Below are positions 36,357 to 48,067 of a DNA stretch of 64,000 nt, in pieces. The DNA is from Setophaga petechia (lineage: Eukaryota > Chordata > Aves > Passeriformes > Parulidae). The number at the start of each line of letters is the position of its first letter. Position 1 is the first letter of the stretch. The stretch lies in assembly GCA_024362935.1 (NCBI GenBank), contig JANCRA010000007.1, positions 11,906,503-11,970,502 on the forward strand, written 5' to 3'. The notes beneath the pieces are model-generated. The model worked only from the letters and a program-made list of their open reading frames with translations, was not told where the DNA came from and did not search any database. Position numbers and translations under genes: made by a program.

Positions 36357-39300
36357 GTAGGCACCTGCCAGTGCTCACTGACATCAGCCCTGAGCTCCCC
36401 TCCTCCCCTCCCCTGCAAAACAGGCTGTGCTAGACTACAGGCTGAGTGTCCTGCTAACCCAGTTCCAGTCCATCTGGAGAGCTTCCAGCAGAGATTATTG
36501 CCAGAGGCTGCACGCTTTCCAGACTGCCCCAGTCAGCCTCAGAGGTGGCTGAGAAACAAACCACATGGAACAAATCTGCAGCAGTCAGTGAGAACGGGCA
36601 AAGGCCTAAAAAGATGTTTTTCACCAGATACAGCAGCAAGGCATGAGCCTGATGAAAAAGAGACAGGTTTTAATGTCAAATCACAGGACAGCAAATCAAT
36701 AAAGAACTAGAGAGCACAAAAGAAATAAAGGAAGCTGGGGTGGAACAAGGCAGGAGAAATTAATTTCTACCAGTCTTTCTATACATGTTGCCAGTTTTAT
36801 CTTGCTTACGTGGCTCAAATGTTGAATTGACTTTTCATGTTTGTGTATTGGATTATCTACTTGTACTTCATCCAGTTTAACACAGAGGGGGGTATGCAAA
36901 AGCAACAATAATCTTTCTGTGCACATCATTGTGCATGTTTCTCAAAATGCAATGTTGGAATTACACTAAGATATACTTCAATATCTTAATTAATCCTTAG
37001 GCTTACTTAGCTCTTACCAGACAGTGACACAAAACAAATGTGCAGTTTGTTACGGTCTTTCACATTGCCAGATCAGCTGCTCTAGAGCACTAATCAGAAC
37101 TGATTCCTTGATAGGCAGGAATAACAAATTAAAATTAGAATAGACCATTTTGTGGTGGGAAGTGATAACTGACATAGAACAATTAGAGACACCACTTCAT
37201 TAGTTACATGGAAGAGGATAAAACCTCACTCTGCTGCATTCCATGCTGCACTCCATTGCACTACTGCAGACACCACTTAATATGAGAACTATTTGCATCT
37301 TTTATCAAATCAACATGCATGATACAGAATTTAGACCTAGTCCTTCTATTAATTTGCACTACTTCCAGCCCAGTGAAAAGCTGCTCTCACTTACATTTCA
37401 CTGTGGTAGGAAATGAACATTGCAAGACACATAGAAACCTAGCATCTTCTTGTTCTGAGGCTTTGAAGAAGTCATTGTAAGGTCATTTCTCCAAAGTTAT
37501 ATCTCAATTGTGACAAGGCATTTAGCATTTAAAATTGAGACACCACCATAACACAGATCTAGATTATCAAACACTAAATTATCTTTTTAAATTTTATTTA
37601 CCAGCCCTAATACAAAGTCAGAATTTGGCACAAGGTACAACTTCTGAATCTGAAACAATTATCAAAATGCAAAGTAGAATAAAATATGTAGGACACTCAA
37701 TGTTTGTCCATTCCCACCTATGAACACACAACTCTCCCACTTTTAATTACCTTCTATTCTGTTTACTCATGAGCTAGCATTGCCTTTAATTAACTCAGCC
37801 TGAAACTCTTATGAACACATATCTACTAAGAAGTCCACACTAAATTAGTTAATTGCTTTATCTAGTATAAATTCATTACTCTGACTATCAGGAGACGTGC
37901 TGAGGCTTACAGACTAGAAGAGGCAGGTTTCTTCCTAACCACAGAAAACTGCAGGCAGATCTGTCAGCTTCATTACTCTAAGGATATGTTAACTCCTGGT
38001 TCTTCCACCATTCAGCTTCAGAGGAGCAGAATAATTTGTGCACTTCAGTAGCCAAAGGACTTTCAGCACAACTGAAAGTTCAACCTTATAAAATGACAAA
38101 TTTGAATAAATTGTAAGTTAAAAGGTCTTCCTGTTAAGAGTAACTAACTGGAGTTTATCTCAAAGAGCTCTACTGCCTGTCAAACTGATTAAAGAACCTA
38201 CCTTTGCCACAAATCTTAAACTGGTTCCACCCTCCAGCCTCTTACTTCAACTTCCTGTACTAAGCTGGATTACTGTGATCTCTGCAGACCAACAAGGAAC
38301 ATCTGACTAGAAACAAGAGTCTTGTGTTACACGAGATAACATGCAGGTAGCTCTGCAATGCCCAGTAACTCTTGTCTCAAAACAAAGTATGCCAGCTAGG
38401 CTATAAGCTCCCAGATTCCTTGTGGGATTTTGAAATGTGGATTGTCCCTTAGCATACTGGACAAATTAAAAAGCAAGTGTGTACACTTCCCCACCTCCCT
38501 CTTCCAAAACAGACAGAGCATGGGCTGACTTACAGCTTCTGGAAAATATCCAGAGCCAGCATGTAGTTTACTGACACTGACCTTCTGGTGCATGCTCCAT
38601 CTGATTCTTCCAGCCTATCTCAAAAGAAACGCAGTGCACAGCGAAAGGGACAGGTAAAGGAACAGGAGCAGGGTGATGCCTCTATCAAACCTATCCCTTC
38701 TGTTGCAGATGTTCAGATAATTAGAGTTCCACTTCCTAGGACAACTTATCTAGTGAGGTTTTTTCAAATGTCAACCACAGACACTAATATTTCTAGCAAG
38801 TCTTGAGATAGGGTTCCTGAAATGCAGGGGAATGCAAATTAAAAGGCTCTTGCACAGCAAGGGGAATTTCTGCTAATGCTTTATACATGGTTCAACACTC
38901 ATTCTAAAGATTCAGATCATCCAATAACTGACGTGCTGCCATTCTGTACTAAGCCTTGGCTTCCCACACTACCAACAGTAACAAATTATCACCAAAACAG
39001 CACAAACAGGTTCCCTGGAGTCCACACTTACATTTGTGCAGGGCTCAAAGTGCAAGTACCAAAAGCCAAGTGGGAAAGGGACGGGCCTCCTGAAGTATCA
39101 CAATAGAACAATTGTTTTCAAAGACAGAAAGCTGCTTATTTTAAGTCCTACTTCAGCAGCCTCTTTAAAATGATAGATCTATTGACACAGCTTATTGTCC
39201 TTCCCCTGCACAATTCCTTAGGAAAATAGTTCCAAGATCTTTTAAAAGAAGCTCAGTGCTTCAATTAGAGTTCTTGAAGGCTGCTGAGCACAGGTCCACC

Positions 39301-39389
39301 ACCCCAGTTACTTCTACATTGGCATTCCTGTGGCAGACAGACTGAGGGGTCTGATTTTGAATGCCTCCTGGTGATGCTCTTCTCCTCAG
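36357..39389 (+). other. RAP1GDS1-like intron, nothing else recognised
   Basis: A 3,033-bp intron. No exon, hairpin or mobile element is recognised. The minus-strand frames at 36454-36929 and 39261-39554 are chance or antisense to the next exon. Confidence 0.65.
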
Positions 39390-39529
39390 CCGAGGCAGCT
39401 GAACTCCTGGGCCAGGACCCGCTGCTGCTCGACAGGCTGGTGCAGTGGTGCGGCGGGAGCGACCACAGCGGCATCTGCGGGGAGGCCAACCGGCTGCTGG
39501 CAGCCATCCTGCACCACAACAGATCCCAG
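39390..39529 (+). CDS. RAP1GDS1-like: RAP1GDS1-like, armadillo exon (SmgGDS exon 12 counterpart)
   Basis: The acceptor is ATGCTCTTCTCCTCAG and the donor TCCCAG|GTACCA. Two bases complete a codon, followed by 46 whole codons, ending in phase 0. The peptide reads EAAELLGQDPLLLDRLVQW, then DHSGICGEANRLLAAILHH. It matches SmgGDS EAAEQLGKNVKLVERLVEW ... GVMGESNRLLSALIRH. It is the most CpG-rich exon of the gene, with nine in 140 bp. Antisense open frames over it (39261-39554) are shadows. Confidence 0.93.
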
Positions 39530-40407
39530 GTACCACAACCCTGCTCTGACACATTTCTACTCCATCCTTCTCAAGTACTCTTAAAGCTTGTAGACAGAGC
39601 TAGGGATTAAACAGCACATGTAGCTCTATAATGAAAACCAGGAAGGTTCACAGTGAGAACCTCTCTGGTCTGCCTCAATACCAGTAAGGGGGAGACCTGT
39701 GCACTCCATAAGCACAGACACCTCACAGAAACCAGCACCATGGTCACTGACTGTCACTTGTCAACACTGACCCTGCTCCAGTAAGGCTTGACAAAATGGT
39801 AATGAGCAGGTAAAGCTTTTCTATGGCAATAAATATGCTTCAAATTAAAATGGTAAAAGTAATAATCCAGAGCTGTCCTAAATGTCAGTCCTCTGGAAAC
39901 TCCAAAGAGCCCACTTATCCATGATGGACGAATCTGGCATGATCTTTACATGCTGGCATTTTCAAACAGGCTTCTGGTTTTTGTGAATTGTGCTATTACA
40001 CAGAAGCATCCCAGTCATGCTTTACTATGAGGTAGTGACTAAAAAAGTAGATACTCTCTGCACAGGCATTGATAAAGCAAAACTAATCCTTGCTAGTTTG
40101 ATGGCTTGAAATAAAGAGTGGAATAAGGACAAATTGAAATGAGACAAAATATATATTTATCTTACATATTTGCATCTATAGTTAATTCTAAGTATTGATA
40201 TTTCAGGTATATTAGACCAGCCCCAAGCAGACATGTATGATCAGTGCCAAAAGCAATGTTATCCCTAGTCTTTGAATATTGTCAGTTTACACTGCAGCAA
40301 AAAAAATTTCACTCTATTCAGAAGCTGAAGGGAGCAATCTCATTTCCCTCTTCATTCTACTACATTCCTACATTAGATTTCCATCTGTTTTACCTTTGCT
40401 TTCACAG
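39530..40407 (+). other. RAP1GDS1-like intron, nothing else recognised
   Basis: An 878-bp AT-rich intron, the only phase-0 intron seen in this gene. No repeats were recognised. Confidence 0.75.
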
Positions 40408-40534
40408 GAAGTGGTCAAAGCCATCCAGGCAGCACAAGGAGTGAAGCATCTGGTTTCCATGACAACAAGTGAACAAGCTGCCATGCAGAATGAGGCTCTG
40501 AACGCCTTGGCAATAGCATCTGCCATTGATTTAG
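40408..40534 (+). CDS. RAP1GDS1-like: RAP1GDS1-like, armadillo exon (SmgGDS exon 13 counterpart)
   Basis: The acceptor is TTACCTTTGCTTTCACAG and the donor TTAG|GTATTT. It starts in phase 0 with 42 whole codons. The peptide begins EVVKAIQAAQGVKHLVSM and includes TSEQAAMQNEALNALAIA. SmgGDS has DVIKTIVQSGGIKHLVTM and TSEHVIMQNEALVALALI. The strictly kept KHLV and MQNEAL motifs confirm family membership and frame. Confidence 0.94.
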
Positions 40535-41321
40535 GTATTTTCCTCCTAAAATCCTTTATCTGTGCAAGATCCTCAATTATTAAGAAATACTGTCATGCTG
40601 CTAATTCTAGGTAACATGCACAAAAAACCATGTTTCTTGTCTAGATTTAGCTCTTCAGCATGAAATAAAGGTTGTCATCATTCAGATGATAAAATGATCA
40701 ATAGGCTTTGGGAATGGCCTGAAGGATTTTTTTTAATTTAGGATAGAGTCCAATTATCATGCTGTGTGGACAGGCACTATTTGTAAAGATTCAAACTACT
40801 TTTCCTGAGCTAATTTTCAGAGTTAGGTACAAATCTTTTCAGACTTTTCCTGTATAACTTGAAAATAGGTCTGAATTTATTACAATAAAGAGACACCACA
40901 GAAACCTATACACCTCAAAAGGTAAACTGAAAAGAAAAATAAACTTGAAATTTGTAATTTTCTTTACCAATACATAAGACTGAAGAGCCCATTTTACTGC
41001 TTGTCTACCATTAAAACTCTCAAATTCAATTAGGCAACCCTTCTAGCACTGAAAATTGCAGGTTTTAATTTAGTACAAGGTCAATTATATACAGTGAATA
41101 GTAGACTGGTCCTGTCTTCAAGAATAATGCCAGTAAAGAAATTCTGTACAGAAAAGAGCACAGAAATTCTTCAGTGCAGAAGAGAAATGCTCAAGACATC
41201 CCTGTATAGCAGTTCGAAATGAAGCCAGTGCAGAACTTTCTTTAAAAAAGGAAACATATTCACTTTATAGTTTCTTTTCAGATAACAGCTCAGGGTTACC
41301 ATTTCTTTGCTTATTTTTCAG
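40535..41321 (+). other. RAP1GDS1-like intron, nothing else recognised
   Basis: A 787-bp AT-rich intron. No exon, inverted repeat or mobile element is seen. Confidence 0.75.
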
Positions 41322-41450
41322 AAACGCTTGAAGAATCTTTTAAAGAATCACAGCTAGTTCAAACCTTACACAAACTTCTACGAGATGATAACACAAGTCC
41401 TGAGGTGAAATACAATTCAATGGGCCTTTTGTGCAGACTTCTTAATTCAG
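41322..41450 (+). CDS. RAP1GDS1-like: RAP1GDS1-like, armadillo exon (SmgGDS exon 14 counterpart)
   Basis: The acceptor is TTTGCTTATTTTTCAG and the donor TTCAG|GTAACC. There are 42 whole codons in phase 1. The peptide contains ESQLVQTLHKLLRDDNTSP followed by EVKYNSMGLLCRLLNS. It matches SmgGDS SAKLVQILHRLLADERSAP and EIKYNSMVLICALMGS. This was not an ATG-initiated open frame and was found from its splice sites and the KYNSM motif. Confidence 0.93.
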
Positions 41451-42663
41451 GTAACCTCATTTTAAGTTTTCTGTGACAGAAAGATTAATATCTGTGAAGA
41501 AGACAAGTGGGTTTTGTTACCAAAACATGCTGCCTGCAATGCTCCAGTGAATGAGTAAAGGATATTAGAGGTTCATTCTGTATTGATCACAAAAATCAGA
41601 GTCAAGTAAATTCCTTCTGGGTTAAAAGCTGATTAAACCAATAGTTGAATAAAATAAAAAAGAGAGGAAGGCTTAATTCCAGTGAGTCAGTGGCATTACC
41701 ATGTCTCAAAATAGCAAAACTACAGTCTTAGAGTAAAGGCATGTTTGTCCAACTTCACCATGCACAAATACCTGGCAGCCCCAGAGCATTTCTGTGTCCA
41801 AAGAGAGTCTGTACCATGCTCATAGGCAGGCAGACATTTGCTCTGCCTGTGCTGTGAGCAAACCAGAAGCTGAGATAAAGCTGCCATTTTAGCAATGCTG
41901 CCTTCACACAGTGACTGAGTAAAGCATGTGAAAGGCACCATTTCAGTTTCACTCCATGGTCAGGGAAGACTTCAAATGCTTCCAGCAGGATGGGACTATC
42001 CCACATGTGTACCACTAAATGAAAACAATCACCTTGAAAACAGGAGTCCAAAAACCTTGTGGCAGTTTCTCACATCTTAACAAAAAAAAATTACATAAAT
42101 TGAAAATAACAATTGTACTTGGGCAAGGATGGATCACAAGGTGAGCTGCCTTTTAAATCCTGTATTGACAGACAAGCTGGATTTTGCAGTATTCTCTATT
42201 TTATCCCTGTAGCCACACAGATATTGGAATAGGGATAAAGAACTTGCAGCTTTCAGTGCTACTATGAAGTACTGACATAACAGATACAATCTATAAGACT
42301 TCTTCCTAGAGATGTATATGCTTAGCATTTTACAGACTAACTGTAAGGCTAAGAACTGAGTCTAACCAACATGGAATGGCAGCAAAAAGCAGACAGGCAA
42401 AAAAGTGCCAGAAATTGTCCTGTATTAGAATTTCAAAATCTCCTTTTATTTTCTGTCAATTAGTTCTTAGAAGTCAAGTCAGACGAAAAAACGTTAATCT
42501 GGCCAATACTTCCAATGGCTGAAAGGGTATCTATTGAAACAAATGTTTTAATTGAAGCAGCTTATTATGAACAGCAAGTACTCCAAACTTTTATCTTACA
42601 ACAATGTTGGGAGCCACTAGGCCACGGCAGATAACCAAAAGTCATCTTTCATCTCCCATTCAG
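41451..42663 (+). other. RAP1GDS1-like last intron
   Basis: A 1,213-bp intron. Minus-strand open frames at 41720-42328 have no recognisable similarity and no splice support. Confidence 0.7.
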
Positions 42664-42797
42664 GTGATCTGAGACAAGAAATAGAAGAGGGCAAGATCAA
42701 AGACACCCTTGAGCAACTCTGCAGTCACAGCAATGCAGATGTGGTCAAAGGAGCCACCACAACACTAGAGGTTTTGAGAGGAGAGACACCCCACTAA
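42664..42797 (+). CDS. RAP1GDS1-like: RAP1GDS1-like, terminal coding exon with stop
   Basis: The acceptor is CATCTCCCATTCAG. Two bases, 43 codons and TAA at 42795-42797 follow. The peptide starts DLRQEIEEGKIKDTLEQL and ends LEVLRGETPH. It aligns in position and length with the SmgGDS tail (CLHKEVQDLAFLDVVSKL ... TVES), but this last exon is the least conserved. The family's final armadillo helix is recognisable, while the last ten or so residues are unrelated. Confidence 0.88.
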
Positions 42798-43543
42798 CCT
42801 CCCTTCTCCCGCCTGGCAAGGCAGCTCTGCTGCTGAGGCACACACCACCAGCTCTGCAACCCTTGCCTTTGTCATGCTGCTGCACAAGCAGTACTGCTGG
42901 AGCCCAGGTGCAGCTCCTGCTTTGAAAGCTGTGCATAAAAACCTCCTCGTTAGCACATCTCCTTGGCCTGATAACTTGCACCACTGCTGCTCCTCACTGA
43001 GCCACTAACACGCAGCAGCAGGAAAAACTCCTGTCAAGCAAATGGGGTTAAGAAACATCACAGCAGAAACATCAGGCAATTAACACTTGTTATACACTTT
43101 TCAGTGGCTTGGTTTTGTGAGATTAGGATACACACTTAAAATTTTTCTTGTATCAATGGGACTATAAAATAATTATATAAAAGCCTTAAGCTTTTATCGT
43201 GCAACCTGAAACATGAGTTAGATTAAAGCTGTAGCTTTAACAATGCAAAGGGATAACTGGCACAAATTCAACATCTGCACATTGTGAATGACTCTGTGAG
43301 CCCAACTGTTAGGTGAACATGTCAAAACTAAAACTATCCTTAAGTTAACTCCCCCTTCAATCTCCAATTTTAAAGCCCATCTCTGAAACTATACCTGCTC
43401 CTGTCACAAGTTATATTCCTAAATACTTGAGGTTACTCCTGACTTTAGAGTTGCACCTACTGGAATGAGACTCTGCAGGAGCAAAGTTTACAAGAAACCA
43501 GAGTCAGTGAACACACAATGCTTGGACAAGACACAGAAATAAA
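42798..43543 (+). other. Probable 3' UTR of the RAP1GDS1-like gene
   Basis: This is the non-coding region after the stop. The first canonical poly(A) hexamer AATAAA is at 43538-43543, with an earlier ATTAAA variant near 43222. The true cleavage site cannot be decided from sequence alone. Confidence 0.45.
43538..43543 (+). terminator. Candidate poly(A) signal AATAAA
   Basis: This is the first canonical AATAAA after the RAP1GDS1-like stop codon, about 740 nt downstream. Another AATAAA lies near 43883. The choice is tentative. Confidence 0.35.
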
Positions 43544-44516
43544 GCCAGTCAGAAATTACAAGTGGACAGGAGTGAGGATGTGGAGGCAGCCAGCATTCCA
43601 CTACCACCCATAAGAGAACCTGGGTTTAACTTTCGATAATGGAAAAAAAGGTAAACATTTTTGTGGAAGCCTTTTGTATTTAAAAAGATCACTAGATGAG
43701 AAGGTAACAGATTTATTCCACAACTTGTTCTTATGGGAAATTTTTGAAGCAGTTGAAGGTACATTGCAGTGTCACACTGTCCAGACCTAGAAGATCAAAT
43801 TCAAAACAATGAAGTGGTAGAGACTGAAAAGCTTGGGAGCAATTACTTTTTTTTTTAGCCAGCAGAAAATCTATTGGGAAAAAAATAAACAATACTGATC
43901 TTCAGAAACCTATTAAAAAGCAGACTGTATTTAGAAGTCAACAAGGCTTCACATTCTCAATTTCAGAACAATTGGCTTATGTCTGCAAACAAACATGACA
44001 ACTTTGTTCCTGCAAAAGCTTTCCCACTTGTAAAACCCAGTAGCGCTACTTAGCCCACGACACTCATCACCAAATATCACTCTCAGGAGTGGCCTTGAGA
44101 AAGGGCATTTCATAGAACCACCCAAGAGAAGTGACACGTGTTGAGTAACACACAAGCAAGTTTTGACCACATAATAGGAGAAAAGAAAAACAGTACTTTT
44201 AACTTTTTTCAATTTCCAGAGATTGAATAGTTACTCCACACCATCCTGCAGCTCTTCACTTGTTCATGGCTTTCCATTAAAAAAACAGAGAAAATCATCA
44301 GTCTCATCTATTATTCAACAACTCAAACTGAAAAGAAAAAATATAAAGAAATATTTTCAGCAAAATACAAAACCAAGCACCCCCGGACCTTCACCATTTC
44401 TGGGTTATCCACAAACTGCAGTCTCAGTAGCCAGTCTAAACCTTCGAGAGTGAAACATTAGTGACTGTAAGCAACAAATCTCAGGAATCAAACTCCAGGA
44501 GTAGAAAATATTGAAT

Positions 44517-47500
44517 TTTATTTAATCAAATTTAAGGCTTGAGAAAAAAATATATTGAAAGTCACTCAGAAAAGCCATCTCAGAAGAGGAGACAGGAGCT
44601 CCCCTCCCAGCGGCTGAACAATGTTCAAGCTGCATGACAATGCACAGGCAGTAAGGGGAAGAAAGAGGGAAGGATGGGATGGGGATACAAAACCCAAGGC
44701 AATTCTACACCTAAATGAATGGCCACATCAAGCTCCATGGACTAGGAGCACACATCTGTCCACATGGCACTGCATGAGCTCACCAAAGCTAAAGATCTCT
44801 TGGGAAGAAACATTCTGGTTTTCACAAAGCAACCCAAGGTCCTTTGGTCACTGCACTTTTTTCAGCGCTTATATTCATCCTCCCCTCCATGTACAGGGAA
44901 ACTGTGTCCAAATGCAGTTATATCAGTAACACCAGAGGCAGCTGCACTGTCAAACACACTGACACATACATACATTGCTTAACAGAAATAAGTTGTGCTC
45001 ACTTCTGAGAAATAAAAGATATCACATTGAAGTTTGCTTCTCTCAGTCCAGTTCTTCAAGTCTGACCTCTTTTGACATCTTCATGAAAAACCTTGGTTCC
45101 ACTGTAGTGTTGGTGAACTTGTTCCAAATGCAATCGCTGAAATCTCAACATCAACAATGTATCAGACCTCTTGGTGAGACCACTGAATTCATTTTCCTTT
45201 GAGGCTTCAGAGGCAGACTCACACCCAGCTGCTTTTGCTGACAAAACTTTTTTTAGACCATAACCTAAATCTTTAGCCATGAAGTCACTGCAGGTCCACA
45301 GAGAAGGTGCTAAATAAAACTAAGTAGAAAGTGTTCCCCTTACAAGTCTGAAATTACACCAGCCACATATGGGTGTACTTCAGAACATACAGGGGCAAAA
45401 CAACCTAGAGCCCCAGGATTTAAAAAATTATACTGAATAAGCACAGAGAAGTTTATCCACAGCAGCAAAAAAGACAACTCACTCAATGAATTTAAAGGTC
45501 CTCAAAAAAGTTGAACTTCTCTCAAATTCAGTTCCAAATAACTGAAACACTGATACAAAAGCTGGTGTTAATATGGCCAAAGCCATTAAGAATTAACTGT
45601 GGAAATACAATACTTCAGTTAAATTCTGGTTTGCATACAAACAGTGCTTCAAAAAAAATGAAGTATTAATTAGTCTTCAGGTAACTTGGCAAGATTTGCA
45701 GACCCTGGAATTGTAATCTGTAATGCTGGCTCTTGTCAGCAGCTAATTTCAGTGCATGAGCTCCACAGCCATCTTTGACACCAGACTGATTTTCACGAAA
45801 TCGCTGGAATTCCTTCCTAGCATTAGGAGCTGGCTGTGTCAAAAACTGGCAAAGGGAAATGTACTCTCTAGCTGGTGTTTTCAATGCAATGTTTTATCAC
45901 TAAAAACTTCCAAGTAGGAATCTGCCTTCTTCCAAATTTCAAGCACCAGAATTTAAAGCACAGTTTGCTGGCCACTGCTCTGCTGCTTACCAAGTTGTAA
46001 ATTGTAGTACAATCACACAATTTTGGCTGCTCCTCGTGGATCAGATTCAACAAATAGGTAACGCAGACCTCAAATTCATGACTTTACAGAAGAAATGCCT
46101 CTTGCTCTCCCCTCAGTGATCTACTGCTATTGTTTTCTTGTTGTATGCCAAATTTAAAAGTCACAGTGTACTTCCAGCCATTTTACTTTCAGGTTTTCAG
46201 ATGAGTTAATAGCAAACTATTCTCTGTTACTGTAAGGAAATCAGCCATCCTTAGACAAGCTTCCTTTTCCTGTTGTGTCTCAATCACTGGCCAGAAAAAG
46301 AACCATGAAAGCTGAAGTACACATGAGCACTGTCTGAAGTGCTTCACAGATTACAAGCTAGGATGTCTGGACAATCCACCAGACACAAAGATTCTTACTG
46401 TTGATCAACTTTTGCCAGTGAAATGTTTCTTAATACATGCATAATAAAAAAAAAGAACATAATATATTTAAAAGCTTGGCTTCCAAAGAAAGCCATATAC
46501 TTTAGACAGACAAGTATTAAATCTTCAGGCACACTACATATAGTAAAATATCATTATAAAAATAGATACTTTTCTAAAATTTACACTGTATTAGGCACTG
46601 TAAGTGAACCTGCTCTCCCTGAAAACCCTGGTGTCACTGGAAGCAGGAAATGATGTTATATGGCCCACTGTAAGACTGACAGCTACAGCTACTTCCAAAA
46701 ACACTTCAGCCACAGACTTTCACCTTACAGCTAAGGATACAACACCAAAGTCTTAGAGAAGAGACTGGAACTCCTACTGACCTACAGCTCCATCTACAAA
46801 CCCCCACAAAGGGAGGACTGGAAGAAGAGTTTACTTTTCTCTTGATTAAAATGAAAACCCTGACATAAGGACTAGTTCAGCTTCATGTAGAAAATGGCTG
46901 AAGAAATCATTCTGCTTCACTGCATTTTGATTCACGTTTGAACCATGAACCAGGCAGAACTGATGGCTCAATAGCTTTACACAAGACTTTAAAATTCAAC
47001 AACTTTATAATATTTTGCTAAATCTGTACTTCCCTATTTAAAAACATATTCCAGTAAGGATTAGCACTGAATTTGTAAGTCTTTCATCAGTCCTGGTAGT
47101 GGCAGTTAAGACTTGTAAAGATCAACATAGCAGTTGTGACAGAAACTAGAGGAATAACAAAAGCCATCAACAGCTAGCACAGCATGCTTGCTACCTACTG
47201 AAACAAGCTGCATTCTGAAGTGTATGCAGACAGCACTTTTTAAAGCTATTACTGATCATTGAAAGGATAAGCATTTTTAAAGAGGTTTTTCTTCTATAAA
47301 TAAAGAATATTTACATTTTTCTCAGACAGGAAACAGCATCAGGGCTTTACACCCTCTCGCCTGAAATGGAGATTTGTAAGACTTAATGCTATAGATAGTC
47401 AGATTTTTCCCATCCTGGGAGCAGGCTTGCATTTTTCAAAATAGTGTGGGATTTGCACAACCTAAAATCAACTAAAGATCTAGACATTCTGTGATTTTTT

Positions 47501-47995
47501 TTCCCAATTTCTGATTATGGTTGCTGGATATGTTGCCAAAAACAGCTGGATAAGTCTACTGGAGAGATTAACATGATTGCAAGGTTCTGAAGAAATCAGC
47601 ATGTGACATTTGACAAGATTACATTTTAGGACAGAAGACAGGAGTGAAGACAGAACAATCTTCATAGCAATCCTTCAAGGAAAGGGTTTACAGCAGTTTC
47701 ATGGCTCCCTGCTACAGTCTTTAAAATCTGCTCTGCCAGTGTCTTGGGAAATTCCATTTCTTCCTCAGAGATCAACGCTGGTGCACTGAGTTGTCTTGTC
47801 AGAAAAAAGGCAGACAGCAGGTGTTTGGTGATTGTTTTTTGTAAAAGCTTTTAACAAAAACCATGAGCAGGAAAAAAAATCCACATAAGGCTTTTAATAA
47901 CAGGAGTATTTCATGGTCTGTGCATTTCTTCTGCCTTGGTGTCCAATCAATCATCTTAACATACACTGTCTTGCAACATGGGTCTGCTTTCATAT
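44517..47995 (-). other. TSPAN14: Probable 3' UTR of TSPAN14
   Basis: Non-coding on the minus strand downstream of the TSPAN14 stop. A TTTATT on + (44517-44522) reads AATAAA on the minus strand and is a candidate end, giving a 3' UTR of about 3.5 kb. Other hexamers in between are possible. Short open frames on either strand here (44621-47665) show no conserved motif. Confidence 0.4.
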
Positions 47996-48067
47996 TCAGA
48001 AGGCATTACTTGCCTTTACAGCTTCAATATCAGAAATCAATGTCCTGGCTAGGAAAATCCCAAAAAT
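47996..48067 (-). CDS. TSPAN14: TSPAN14 terminal coding exon
   Basis: On the minus strand the acceptor is TTTTTATCTTTTTAG. The exon encodes IFGIFLARTLISDIEAVKA, then SNAF and TGA (47996-47998). This is the end of transmembrane segment 4 and the cytosolic tail. The human tail ends KAGHHF, so only the last residues differ. With 23 codons it is too short to show as an ORF and was found by motif. Confidence 0.95.
   Translation of the reverse strand: MFGIFLARTLISDIEAVKASNAF

Larger units (their letters stand above)
24519..43543 (+). other. RAP1GDS1-like: RAP1GDS1-like gene: visible extent, 12 coding exons and probable 3' end
   Basis: The gene encodes an armadillo-repeat protein related to SmgGDS (RAP1GDS1), a cytosolic chaperone and exchange factor for small GTPases with polybasic C-termini (Rho, Rac and Rap families). 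The visible exons join in one frame to give 515 whole codons plus stop. Junctions are phase 1, except the 39529/40408 junction, which is phase 0. The missing first exon should add about seven residues. The products match SmgGDS collinearly throughout but are clearly diverged, about half the residues being the same in the better exons by eye. The ortholog is nearly invariant among vertebrates, so this is a paralog. Counterparts of two SmgGDS exons were not found. The downstream neighbour, TSPAN14, is convergent. The 3' limit uses a candidate poly(A) signal at 43538. Confidence 0.85.

Noticed and set aside
24519..42797. The + gene could be RAP1GDS1 itself
   Set aside because: RAP1GDS1 is nearly invariant in vertebrates and sits beside TSPAN5. 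This sequence differs at roughly half the positions in many exons and sits beside TSPAN14.
24519..42797. The + gene could be a pseudogene, given divergence and missing exons
   Set aside because: All twelve exons have intact GT-AG sites, matching phases and no internal stop or frameshift over 515 codons, with blocks of strict conservation. Loss of function is not supported by sequence.
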